Shown: piece by piece, positions 26,290-35,264 of the stretch
Position numbering within the stretch: the stretch's first letter is position 1
Layout: each line of letters starts with the position of its first letter
Translations under genes and position numbers: made by a program
NCBI RefSeq assembly: GCF_000143765.1
Contig: NZ_GL379771.1
Span: 806,001 to 870,000, forward strand
DNA: 64,000 bases
Reading direction: 5' to 3'
DNA from: Sphingobacterium spiritivorum ATCC 33861
Lineage (GTDB): Bacteria; Bacteroidota; Bacteroidia; Sphingobacteriales; Sphingobacteriaceae
The notes under the pieces: model-generated
The model's database searches: none
Told to the model about the DNA's origin: nothing
Seen by the model: the letters and a program-made list of their open reading frames with translations, nothing else

Positions 26290-27801
26290 TTAATTTGCAT
26301 CCCACCATACTTTAGAAGTAAGGACTCCATTCTCTCCCTGAGCTACTACATTTTGATTATTTGTATTAACCTCTGTTTCCGGATACATAAACCGCAAAGG
26401 ATGTGCTCCAGCTGTAGGCGAAGATACAGAATTCGGGAAGTTTGGAAAGCCAAGGCGTCTGAAGTCATTCCATGCCTGAATATTATTAATACTATTCAAT
26501 GCCAGCCACTTTTGAGTTATTATCCGTTCCATCTTATTTGTAGCCGTTGCATAACTGACGCTGTTCTGATTGATATAGGTCTGTATATTATAATTGTTGA
26601 CATTAAACAAATAGTTGAATGAAGCCTGTATGCCGCTTTGATACAATTGACTTGCCACGCCGCTTATCCAGCCTCTTTCTACGGCCTCCGCTTGCAGAAA
26701 GTTAGCTTCCGCCAGGGAAATAATCATACTGACCTGATTAAATGATTTTATAATCCCTGCCGGTTGATTAGCATTTTCTGTCGGACCTTTGAAAGCTGAA
26801 GTAGTTGCCGCAGCAAATTCATTGGCAATCGTATTATTTCCGAAAATAACTCCTTTATAATCTCCTGCAACACTCGTATAATTCTGTGCCAGACGAGGAT
26901 CATTAAATTCCTTATATTTACTGATCAGGTATTGAGTGGGGCGTATATTTGCATAATTAGCAACTGCCACACCTGCATTATTACGATAGAATGTCTCATA
27001 GAAAGGATTCATCTTGGTCGCTGTATTCAGATACCCCGGATTGACACTTGCATTTTCTAACAGAAAACCTGAGCCTTCCTGTACAATTTTCGCAATCTCC
27101 TGTGTAATATAAGTGGCCTGTGCAGAAACTTCAGATTGTCTTAAAAGGGCTCTCAATTTTAATGTATTTCCAAACTTTGCCCACTTAACCTTATCCCCTT
27201 TAAACAGAACATCATCATTTGTCGGCAACAGTGATGCAACTTTGATTTCCTGAATACCTTCAGTGATCAGGTTGATAGATTTGGTATACACATCTTTACC
27301 CGGTTCATATGATGGGTGCAGAACAGCTGAACCTTTCAATGCTTCATCGAATGGCACATTGTTATAGAAATCTACAAGGATAAAAAAGTGATAAGCCATC
27401 ATAATTTTGGCTATCCCTGAATAAAATTTAGCATCTTCTGTATTTGCCTGATCCAATATTTCCTTGTAATACAGCAGGTTGTTGTAATTGGATTCCCAAA
27501 CCGGAACTCCGTCACGGGTATCCCGGATAGCCGGGCCATTATACGTTTTCAGCGATGTAAATGAACTAACCCCCTCATTGGATGTTCCCCAATAGCCGCC
27601 CCACAAACCACCGATCTGGTTTAACTGAATGGCCTCATTCGCTGCTGTTGTAACCAATGCAGCAGGCAATTTGGCATTTAAACTTAAATTTTCCTTTATC
27701 GGTGAGTTGGGGTTCACATTTACATCCAAAAAATCACTACATGCTGTTAATGTAATAGAAACGAATGCCAGCAAAGTTATTTTTATAATATTGTATTTCA
27801 T
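26290..27801 (-). CDS. SusD/RagB-like outer membrane lipoprotein (SusD-like_2 type)
   Basis: A 503-residue surface lipoprotein that caps the SusC channel and binds the substrate. The lipobox is LTAC (Cys21), followed by SDFLDVNVNPNSP, the conserved start of the group. LWGGYWGTSNEG and helical TPR-like segments follow. It belongs to the SusD-like_2 branch rather than the canonical SusD branch seen at 48899, and this branch often accompanies non-glycan uptake. It starts ten bases after the SusC stop, so the two are co-transcribed. The PepSY partner suggests an iron-chelate ligand, which is inference. Confidence 0.9.
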   Translation of the reverse strand: MKYNIIKITLLAFVSITLTACSDFLDVNVNPNSPIKENLSLNAKLPAALVTTAANEAIQLNQIGGLWGGYWGTSNEGVSSFTSLKTYNGPAIRDTRDGVPVWESNYNNLLYYKEILDQANTEDAKFYSGIAKIMMAYHFFILVDFYNNVPFDEALKGSAVLHPSYEPGKDVYTKSINLITEGIQEIKVASLLPTNDDVLFKGDKVKWAKFGNTLKLRALLRQSEVSAQATYITQEIAKIVQEGSGFLLENASVNPGYLNTATKMNPFYETFYRNNAGVAVANYANIRPTQYLISKYKEFNDPRLAQNYTSVAGDYKGVIFGNNTIANEFAAATTSAFKGPTENANQPAGIIKSFNQVSMIISLAEANFLQAEAVERGWISGVASQLYQSGIQASFNYLFNVNNYNIQTYINQNSVSYATATNKMERIITQKWLALNSINNIQAWNDFRRLGFPNFPNSVSSPTAGAHPLRFMYPETEVNTNNQNVVAQGENGVLTSKVWWDAN

Positions 27802-27811
27802 CTTCGTGTTA

Positions 27812-30800
27812 TTAAAAAGTCATGTTAACATTAAAGCCCATTGATCTTGCTGAAGGAATCTGTCTGAAACTGTTGTATCCATCCGTTTGATTATACAATG
27901 CTTCAGGATCGCCGATTGTATTGGAAGAATGTCTGATGATAAAGAGGTTATTTCCTACAAATCCAATGCTGGCCTTTTTTATCAGCTTCTGCCCGGTTAA
28001 CCATTTTTCAGGCAAGTCATATCCGATATAAAGCTCTCTTAGCTTTAAGTAATCTCCTTTAGCGGCAGTAGTTGTCTGAATATTTCCATAAGCAGTCCAC
28101 CAGGCCTTATCTCCTTTAGAGTATACATTCGTATTCTCAACGATAGAGCCGTCAGCCAGCCGAACCATAGAGTTTGGCATAATAAACGGCTGTCTGTCAT
28201 ATTTCACTGTCTCCGGATGGGTACCGGCAGCATACATACGAGGTACTACCTCAGAATACATCCAGCTACCTAATCTTGAATCTATCTGAAATCCTACTGT
28301 CAAGGATTTATAGCTGAATTTGGTATTAAATCCAAACAGATAAGGAGGAACCATTGTACCTAATACTTTCTCGTCTGTAGATGGAATAACATTTCCGTCT
28401 TTATCCAGTACAATCTTTCCGTCCTCCCTTAGAAAATCGGTCATACGAAGGGTAGGGTATTGCAAACCTTTGATGGCATACGCCTGTCTGAAAATATTAA
28501 ACTCATCTCCCGCATATAGATTTTTCGCTTTGGTATCCGTGTAACTGAAATTAACCCCAAACTCCAATCGTACATCTCTATTTTTAATAGCAGTACCATT
28601 AATCATGACCTCAAGTGTCTTATTGATTATCTGTCCTGCATTGACAATAGTAGAATTGAATCCTGTAGCACTCGATATCCCGGCATTGAAGATCTGTCCG
28701 TCGGAATCCGAATACGCACAGGCTATATCCGTACGTAATCTGTCATTAAAGAATGCGAGTTGGGTTCCCACTTCAAATGATTTTACAAATTCAGGTTTGA
28801 TTAATAAATTCGGTTCCGATAAGGAGGGAGTAAATCCGACTAGGCTACCAAATGGAAACCCACCGGTCTGACTGTACGTCAGGTTTAATCTGTAAGGATC
28901 CAGGGTTACATTACCGGTCTTGTTATAAGAGGTATAAATCCGGCCATAACTTAGTATACTGCTATTCTTAAGACTTTCTATCGCGTCTGTAAACACAAAT
29001 GATGAACTGATCCCCGGAGAGAAATAACTGTTATTATTCGGGTCTAATACGGATACCTGATCATTTCTACCCGTCAAAGTCAAAAACAAATAATTTCTGT
29101 ATCCCGCTGTAAACTCACCATAGGTTGCCAGTGAACGGTATTTCGTTATAGTAGATCCGCCGGTCAGCTCTCCTGTTCTTGAACCCTGGTTAAATATATC
29201 TTCAAACAATAAATTGGCAGCGCTTACGTTAATCAGCTTGGAATCATCCATTCGTATATTCTGTCCGACTAATAATTTGGTAGAAAAATCCCCGAAGTTT
29301 TTGTGAAAATTCAAAATCAGGTCATTATTGAACCTTGTGAATCCACGATGTGTATCATTTACCGAACCATTGATATTTCGTGTAGCAACATTTGATACCA
29401 ACTTGCGGTTAGTGACCCTTCCCGGCTCAGACTGGAAATAGAGACCTGTTCTGTACGTAGCATCAAACCAATCTGTAAACTCGTAATTGAATTCCAGCTT
29501 TGAATTTAAAGTATGCTGATCATACATATTTCTATTATTATCCGCCATAAAAATCGGATTTCTTGTGCTTGCTACCGGATTATACCAGTTCAGCGGATGA
29601 TTGGGAGAAGCCGGGTCTTCCCAGTTTCTTGCTTCTTTATAATCGATATTGGCAGGCTGTGTATAGACCGATAACCAGGGACCGTCACTAGTTGTATTGT
29701 TCTTAAAGAATACATAGTTCATATTAAATGAAGTATTCAGCTTGTTAAAACGACGGGATCCGTTAAATCTGGCACCTGTACGGCTGGACTTATCTCCAGG
29801 AATTACTCCTTTTATACGCACATCCTGTAAAGACACAAAATATGAACCCTTTTCATCTCCTCCTGAAAATGACAAATCATTCTGAGCAGTGATTCCGGTA
29901 TCAAAGAAACCTAAGCGGTTATCTTTTGACGGAGCAGAATACACTTTTGTAGGCTGCACTCCGTTGATCGGTAAGCCGAAGTCTCTCGTTTCACCATTAA
30001 ATTTATCTCCCCAGGACTCGTTGGCGACAGGGCTGTATACACCATTCTGTCCCTGCCCGAACACAGTCTGTGCCGGAGGCAATAAAAACACATTTGAAAA
30101 CGTGGTACTGTTACTGAAATTGATCTGCCCTCTCTCCGATCGCCCCGATTTCGTCGTGATCATAATAGCACCGTTGACACCTTCAGATCCGTACAAAGCG
30201 GCGGCATTTGCGCCTTTAAGCACCGTGATATCCTGTATATCATTTGGATTGATACGGGTAATATCCGGCAAAGGAACACCATCCACAACGTATAACGGAT
30301 CATTTTTTGATCTGTTCAGAGAGCGCGTTCCTCTCAATCGGATTTGAATACCCGGATCTGTTTTACCTGTTGTCAGATCCGTAGCATTCACTCTCAATCC
30401 GGCAACCTTACTTGATAAAGCCAGTAAAGGATTGACCACTTTACCTAAATTAAGCTCTTCATTGTTGACCGATTGTGCAGATGTTCCCAGTTCTCTGGAT
30501 TGTCTTTTAATACCCAAAGCTCCTGTTACAAGTACCTCACTGAGTTCATGCGGATCTTCCGTTAAACGAAATATAAGATTGGACTGACTGGTGTTAACCA
30601 CAGCCTCTGTAGCCATGTAACCAATATGAGAAATTACTAATGTCTGTCCGCGATGTGCCCGGATCCGGAAAGAACCCTGAGAACCTGTAATTACACTTCC
30701 TGAACGCGGATTTTCCTTCACTGAAACCGACACACCACTGATAGGTTCATCACTTTTCTGATCCAGAATACGCCCTTCCAACGTAATATGTGTCTGCGCG

Positions 30801-30865
30801 GATGACTCTGTCGCGTACATCCACACCCATACAAGGAATAAGATTGAAAAGTATTTTTTTAACAT
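27812..30865 (-). CDS. SusC/RagA-family TonB-dependent outer membrane transporter
   Basis: A 1017-residue TonB-linked channel. A signal peptide (MLKKYFSILFLVWVWMYATESSAQ) precedes a carboxypeptidase-regulatory-like domain (HITLEGRILDQKSDEPISGVSV, about 27-110). Next come a TonB-box region (LSEVLVTGALGIKRQ) and a plug domain with the SusC signatures NDIQDITVLKGANAAALYGSEGVNGAIMITTK. The 22-strand barrel ends in GFNVNMTF, with the terminal Phe needed for outer membrane insertion. It is first in a SusC-SusD-PepSY unit and divergent from an AraC regulator. The substrate is probably a ferric siderophore or similar chelate, by context only. Confidence 0.93.
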   Translation of the reverse strand: MLKKYFSILFLVWVWMYATESSAQTHITLEGRILDQKSDEPISGVSVSVKENPRSGSVITGSQGSFRIRAHRGQTLVISHIGYMATEAVVNTSQSNLIFRLTEDPHELSEVLVTGALGIKRQSRELGTSAQSVNNEELNLGKVVNPLLALSSKVAGLRVNATDLTTGKTDPGIQIRLRGTRSLNRSKNDPLYVVDGVPLPDITRINPNDIQDITVLKGANAAALYGSEGVNGAIMITTKSGRSERGQINFSNSTTFSNVFLLPPAQTVFGQGQNGVYSPVANESWGDKFNGETRDFGLPINGVQPTKVYSAPSKDNRLGFFDTGITAQNDLSFSGGDEKGSYFVSLQDVRIKGVIPGDKSSRTGARFNGSRRFNKLNTSFNMNYVFFKNNTTSDGPWLSVYTQPANIDYKEARNWEDPASPNHPLNWYNPVASTRNPIFMADNNRNMYDQHTLNSKLEFNYEFTDWFDATYRTGLYFQSEPGRVTNRKLVSNVATRNINGSVNDTHRGFTRFNNDLILNFHKNFGDFSTKLLVGQNIRMDDSKLINVSAANLLFEDIFNQGSRTGELTGGSTITKYRSLATYGEFTAGYRNYLFLTLTGRNDQVSVLDPNNNSYFSPGISSSFVFTDAIESLKNSSILSYGRIYTSYNKTGNVTLDPYRLNLTYSQTGGFPFGSLVGFTPSLSEPNLLIKPEFVKSFEVGTQLAFFNDRLRTDIACAYSDSDGQIFNAGISSATGFNSTIVNAGQIINKTLEVMINGTAIKNRDVRLEFGVNFSYTDTKAKNLYAGDEFNIFRQAYAIKGLQYPTLRMTDFLREDGKIVLDKDGNVIPSTDEKVLGTMVPPYLFGFNTKFSYKSLTVGFQIDSRLGSWMYSEVVPRMYAAGTHPETVKYDRQPFIMPNSMVRLADGSIVENTNVYSKGDKAWWTAYGNIQTTTAAKGDYLKLRELYIGYDLPEKWLTGQKLIKKASIGFVGNNLFIIRHSSNTIGDPEALYNQTDGYNSFRQIPSARSMGFNVNMTF

Positions 30866-30881
30866 ATCTTAATATTTTAAA

Positions 30882-30961
30882 TTGAATAAGTATAAAATTT
30901 TCTATATTTGATTTAGATTCAGTCTAAATAAATAATGCACGAAGATAGAGTTAATCTAAAT
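30882..30961 (+). promoter_or_regulatory. Promoter of the AraC gene with palindromic operators
   Basis: TTG (30882-30884), an 18-base spacer, then TATATTTG (30903-30910). Directly after it ATTTAGA-TTCAG-TCTAAAT (30911-30929) is a palindrome covering the predicted start site near 30914. A degenerate second copy (AGATAGA-GTTAA-TCTAAAT, 30943-30961) follows. The arrangement suits repression by a dimeric regulator such as a Fur- or DtxR-class metal sensor, or autoregulation. The divergent SusC promoter lies in the same 150-base gap but I could not identify its box. Confidence 0.55.
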
Positions 30962-31015
30962 CACCGAATAACGCAATAGGAAATAAGACTTATAACATCG
31001 GAAATTTCTGTAAAG

Positions 31016-31909
31016 ATGAAATTGCTTAATACGAAAACACGTACACTTAATTATGATCATCAGGATTACGGCATAAGATTGATCAATCCGTATACTCCAT
31101 ACGAGCTTATTCCTGAGCACGAAGGCTATCTGGTGGTGATAGCTATAAAAGAAGGATGTTCAATATCCGCCGGAAATCACAAACTGATTCTGAAAGAAAG
31201 AGACAGCACGATCATTCGGCTTGACGATACACATATAAAAGTAAGTTCCAGGCATCCGGATGCACAATGCCTTACGTTATTATACAAGCCTTCTTACCTG
31301 AAACATATGGACATCACAGATCAAAGTATTCTCCATATAGATGCAGGAATCCGTAAAGTTGGAAAAATGGAAAGCGAAGTCGCTTCCAGAACTTATATTA
31401 AAGCCGTTGATCTTATCCGGGTACAGGCTACTCATACACTTTTACCTGCATTCTATAAATCCAAATCCCTTTATATCTTATCGTCCCTGATGGATGGTAT
31501 TCAGCGAACGGTATTGTCAAAGCCGGCTGAATTACGGGAAGCCGATATTGAAAAGATCAAAAAAGTAAAGTATATTATTGAAACTAACCTGAATAAGAAT
31601 TTTACTATTCAACATTTGGCGAGAGAAGTTGGCACGAATGTTCAATACCTTAAGCAGCATTTTAAACAGTACTATGGTAAGACCATCTTTAGTTTTATTT
31701 CAGAATGTAAGATGCAAAAGGCGCAGCACCTGTTGAAAGAACGGGAACTGACCATCAGCTTTATTAGTCATCAACTGGGGTACAAACATGCCAGTCATTT
31801 TACAAATGCTTTCAAAAAATTCTTCGGCTACGTCCCGAATACTATCCGGTATTCCCTTATCCTTTTCTATAATGAAATAATATCCATCACAGAACTTGGC
31901 CTTGTATAA
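31016..31909 (+). CDS. AraC-family transcription regulator of the uptake locus
   Basis: A 297-residue regulator with a C-terminal double helix-turn-helix. Helix one is in FTIQHLAREVGTNVQYLKQHFKQYYGKTIFSFI (about 195-227) and the second in ISFISHQLGYKHASHFTNAFKKFFGYVPN (about 245-273). The N-terminal half has no clear cupin signature and may bind the transported ligand, as in siderophore-responsive AraC proteins (PchR type). The C-terminal tail after YVPNTIRYS is longer than usual and hydrophobic. It is divergent from the SusC-SusD-PepSY genes, which it probably controls. The predicted leader is about 100 bases and carries palindromes. Confidence 0.9.
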   Translation: MKLLNTKTRTLNYDHQDYGIRLINPYTPYELIPEHEGYLVVIAIKEGCSISAGNHKLILKERDSTIIRLDDTHIKVSSRHPDAQCLTLLYKPSYLKHMDITDQSILHIDAGIRKVGKMESEVASRTYIKAVDLIRVQATHTLLPAFYKSKSLYILSSLMDGIQRTVLSKPAELREADIEKIKKVKYIIETNLNKNFTIQHLAREVGTNVQYLKQHFKQYYGKTIFSFISECKMQKAQHLLKERELTISFISHQLGYKHASHFTNAFKKFFGYVPNTIRYSLILFYNEIISITELGLV

Positions 31910-31949
31910 TGAAAACGGCTCCCTTTCTGCAAAGGGAGCCGTTTTCATT
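31908..31949. terminator. 19-base perfect bidirectional terminator
   Basis: Arms 31908-31926 and 31931-31949 pair perfectly around a 4-base loop and end in A and T runs. The first arm begins inside the AraC stop codon. It also serves the converging nagB-like gene. Confidence 0.92.
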
Positions 31950-31964
31950 ATATTTATAAATCGA

Positions 31965-33887
31965 TTAATCGAATTTCCATCTTACAAAAGCTTCAATCGC
32001 CTCGTAATCTGCAAGACCTAACTGGTCATAAAGTGAAGCCGTTTCACTTGTACGATCTTCTGCACGTACCCAGAATTCACGCGGATCATCACCCGGGAAA
32101 ACCGGAAGGTCTTTCTGCGACTGGTGTTTGAATATCGCCAATCGTTTACGGTACACCTCCTGCGGAGATAGCGGAACAGCCATTTCGATCTCATGGATTG
32201 GAAATTCGTGCCACGCTCCACGGTACAGCCACAACCAGCAATCTTTAGTCCACTCGTCTGTCTGACGTAATCTTTTTACGGCTTCCAGAATAATGTCAAA
32301 ACAAATCCGGTGCGTACCATGCGGATCGGCAAAGTCACCCGCAGCAAAAATCTGATGAGGTTTTACTTTACGCAACAGTTCCATCGTCTGAACGATATCG
32401 TCTTCAAAAGATACATTCTTGGAGAATTTCTGTCTGTCGTAGAACGGAAGATCCTGAAAATGAATATTCGATGCCGGAAGACCAACAAAACGAGCTCCTG
32501 CGATTGCCTCACCCTTACGGATTAATGCTTTTATCTTACGAACGATGTCTGTATCGATCTGGTTTGGTTTTTTACTGGCGAATATATCTCGGCTTTCATC
32601 ATATAAAGCTTTGATTTTACTTGCATCGATACCCATTTCATTTGCAAAATCCTCTGCAAATTCCAGGTATCTCACGACATCATCATCCCATACAGCCGTA
32701 TTACCACTGGTCTGGTAAGCGACATGTACATCATGTCCCTGATCTGCAAGACGGATAAATGTTCCTCCCATAGAGATAACATCATCATCCGGGTGCGGAG
32801 AGAATACAATAGATGTTTTCTTTGCCGGATTAGCACGCTCCGGACGTTGAGAATCATCTACATTAGGTTTACCACCCGGCCATCCGGTAATGGTGTGCTG
32901 CAGTTCATTAAAAATACGGATATTGATGGTATATGCCGGACCTTCTTCGGTCACCAGCTTAGCCATGCCGTGACTGTTATAATCTTCTTCCTGAAGTTTT
33001 AAGATTGGTTTTTTCACTTCTAAAGCCAGCCAAACAACTGCTTTCTTAGTCAGTTCGGGTGTCCACTCTACATCTTCTGCTAACCAGGGTCTGTCAAAAC
33101 GGGTCAGTAATGAAGCGGCAGCTGTATCCAGAATAAACTCTACGCTATCCGATAACTGCAGGTAAGTGGCCGGAATTTCAGAAGAAATTTCCCCCTCCAC
33201 AGCCTTTTTAATGATTTCGGCCTTATTTGCGCTCCATGCCATCAGAATAATCTCTCTGGCTTTGAAGATCGTACCTACCCCCATGGTGATCGCTTTGCGG
33301 GGCACATTATCTTTACCACCAAAATCTCTTGACGCATCGCGGCGTGTCAGATCATCTAATGTAACCAGACGTGTTCCCGAATTCGGAGCAGAACCAGGCT
33401 CATTGAAACCAATGTGTCCTGTACGTCCAATACCCAGGATCTGAATATCAAGACCTCCGCAATCTGTAATTTTTTGCTCATAGGCTGCACAGAAAGCCTG
33501 TACATCTTTTGCATCCAGTGTACCGTCAGGTATGTTGATATTTGCTTTATCGATGTCTACATGATCAAATAATTTATTATTCATAAATGTCACATAGCTC
33601 TGTGCAGCATCTGGTTGCATCGGGTAGTATTCGTCCAAGTTAAACGTTACTACATTTTTGAAACTCAATCCCTCCTCCTTATGCAGGCGGATCAATTCCG
33701 CGTACACTTTTACAGGAGTAGCACCTGTTGCCAATCCAAGAACAGCCTGTTCGCCATTCTCTTGCTTAGCCCGGATAATATCAGCGATACGTTTGGCAAC
33801 AACTTTTGATGCCGTATCCTGGTCAGGGTACACACTTACTGGAACTTTTTCGAAGCGTGTCTCTTCCAACAAATTTAATCTAGCCAT
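31965..33887 (-). CDS. nagB: NagB-like/PIG-L deacetylase-like fusion protein
   Basis: A 640-residue fusion common in Bacteroidota. Residues 1 to about 265 are a glucosamine-6-phosphate deaminase domain (NLDEYYPM with D85; GIGRTGHIGFNEPGS with H158 and E163). Residues about 355-640 are a PIG-L/LmbE-type deacetylase domain with the zinc motif HPDDD (365-369) and DPHGTH. The pair could deacetylate and deaminate N-acetylglucosamine derivatives. The position of E. coli NagB Asp141 is Thr156 here, so the deaminase activity should not be taken for granted. It is not in an operon, and a promoter lies at 33920. Confidence 0.9.
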   Translation of the reverse strand: MARLNLLEETRFEKVPVSVYPDQDTASKVVAKRIADIIRAKQENGEQAVLGLATGATPVKVYAELIRLHKEEGLSFKNVVTFNLDEYYPMQPDAAQSYVTFMNNKLFDHVDIDKANINIPDGTLDAKDVQAFCAAYEQKITDCGGLDIQILGIGRTGHIGFNEPGSAPNSGTRLVTLDDLTRRDASRDFGGKDNVPRKAITMGVGTIFKAREIILMAWSANKAEIIKKAVEGEISSEIPATYLQLSDSVEFILDTAAASLLTRFDRPWLAEDVEWTPELTKKAVVWLALEVKKPILKLQEEDYNSHGMAKLVTEEGPAYTINIRIFNELQHTITGWPGGKPNVDDSQRPERANPAKKTSIVFSPHPDDDVISMGGTFIRLADQGHDVHVAYQTSGNTAVWDDDVVRYLEFAEDFANEMGIDASKIKALYDESRDIFASKKPNQIDTDIVRKIKALIRKGEAIAGARFVGLPASNIHFQDLPFYDRQKFSKNVSFEDDIVQTMELLRKVKPHQIFAAGDFADPHGTHRICFDIILEAVKRLRQTDEWTKDCWLWLYRGAWHEFPIHEIEMAVPLSPQEVYRKRLAIFKHQSQKDLPVFPGDDPREFWVRAEDRTSETASLYDQLGLADYEAIEAFVRWKFD

Positions 33888-33919
33888 TTTAGATATAGAG
33901 TATTAGATAAGGTGAATAG

Positions 33920-33954
33920 CAAATTTAATAATTTCTACGGTTTAACCACAGCAA
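33920..33954 (-). promoter_or_regulatory. Promoter of the nagB-like gene
   Basis: Minus strand TTG (33954-33952), a 24-base spacer, then TAAATTTG (33927-33920). The expected leader is about 29 bases. Confidence 0.55.
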
Positions 33955-34038
33955 GTTTGCGCTTTTTTGCAAGATTTTGTCGGTTATCTCGTTTTTTGCC
34001 TTTAAACAATCGTTTGAGCAACATAATTAAATTAAAAA

Positions 34039-35190
34039 TTAGCGAATATTCCTCAGTAAATCAAGGGCTTTGGATAAAGTTTCCTTTTTCTTGGCAAAGC
34101 ATATACGTAATACTTGCTGATTGACCGGGACAGAATAGAAAGCGGACACAGGAATCATGGCTATTCCGTTATCTTTCGTCAGCTGAACAGCAAACTCTTC
34201 TTCCGGGAGTTCTGAGATTCTGCTGTAACAAACATTTAAAAAATAAGTCCCCTGTGAAGGAATCACATCAAAACCCGTGTCTTTCAGACCTTCAGCTAAT
34301 AAATCTCTTTTTTCCTGAAAGAATGAAGGTAAGGACAAATATGTCTTCGGATCCTCCAGATATTTTGCAATAGCATACTGCATCGGTGTATTTACACTGA
34401 ATACATTAAACTGATGTACTTTACGAAATTCTTTTGTCATCCCCGCCGGAGCGATGCAATATCCTATTTTCCAACCTGTAGTATGCAACAATTTGCCAAA
34501 AGAAGCAATAATAAAACTTCGTCTCCGCAATTGCTCATATTCCAGTAAAGAATGGATAGCTCCTCCATCGTACACCAGATGTTCATACACCTCATCACTG
34601 ATGATGAGGATATCTGTCCCCTCGACTATATGACAAAGCGCTGTAAGATCTGCAGGCTGAAGTACTCTTCCGGTTGGATTGTTAGGATTATTGATAATGA
34701 TCATTTTAGTCTTATCCGTCACCAGTTCTTTCACAAAGTCCCAATCTATCTGAAAATCCGGAGCGAACAAACGGACAGCACGAACTTTACCACCAAAGAG
34801 TTCTATTGTAGGTTTATAACAGTCGTATGCAGGTTCAAATATGATGACTTCATCACCCGGGCTTATCGCAGATGCGATAGCAGTAAATATCGCTTGTGTG
34901 CCGCCCGCTGTCACTGTAATTTCTTCTGCAGGATCAACGTTAACCTGATAGAGCTGTTCAACTTTAGAAGCAATTCGCTCCCTTAACAGCGGAACTCCTG
35001 TCATCAAAGCATACTGATGATGACCATCCTGCATGGCCTGCTCTACCAGCGCCAGCAATTGAGGATCCGGAGCATAATCCGGAAATCCCTGAGAAAGATT
35101 CAACGCACCGTATTGCTGTGCCAAAGCAGACATTCTTGTAAAAATGGTCGTTCCTACATTCGGGAGTTTAGATGATATATCAATGGACAT
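34039..35190 (-). CDS. Methionine-type aminotransferase (class I/II, YbdL-like)
   Basis: A PLP-dependent aminotransferase of 383 residues. LNLSQGFPDYAPDP and NNPNNPTGRVL are fold-type I signatures, DEVYEHLVYDG carries the Asp/Tyr that contact PLP, and SFGKLLHTTGWKIGY contains the Schiff-base lysine. The YEHLVYD and HTTGWKIGY context matches methionine aminotransferase YbdL and kynurenine aminotransferase relatives. A role in methionine salvage or aromatic amino acid transamination is likely. I chose ATG 35190 (MSIDISSKLPNVGTTIF), because the eight residues before it are not part of the family start. Confidence 0.9.
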   Translation of the reverse strand: MSIDISSKLPNVGTTIFTRMSALAQQYGALNLSQGFPDYAPDPQLLALVEQAMQDGHHQYALMTGVPLLRERIASKVEQLYQVNVDPAEEITVTAGGTQAIFTAIASAISPGDEVIIFEPAYDCYKPTIELFGGKVRAVRLFAPDFQIDWDFVKELVTDKTKMIIINNPNNPTGRVLQPADLTALCHIVEGTDILIISDEVYEHLVYDGGAIHSLLEYEQLRRRSFIIASFGKLLHTTGWKIGYCIAPAGMTKEFRKVHQFNVFSVNTPMQYAIAKYLEDPKTYLSLPSFFQEKRDLLAEGLKDTGFDVIPSQGTYFLNVCYSRISELPEEEFAVQLTKDNGIAMIPVSAFYSVPVNQQVLRICFAKKKETLSKALDLLRNIR

Positions 35191-35264
35191 ATGAAAAGGC
35201 TGATAAATATCCACTAATATAGTAGATTATTACAGAATTATCCGATCAAAAGAAAGAAGCCTTT

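Noticed and set aside
29889..30347. A 152-codon plus-strand frame opposite the first SusC gene
   Set aside because: Antisense to conserved SusC plug sequence; the protein looks random.
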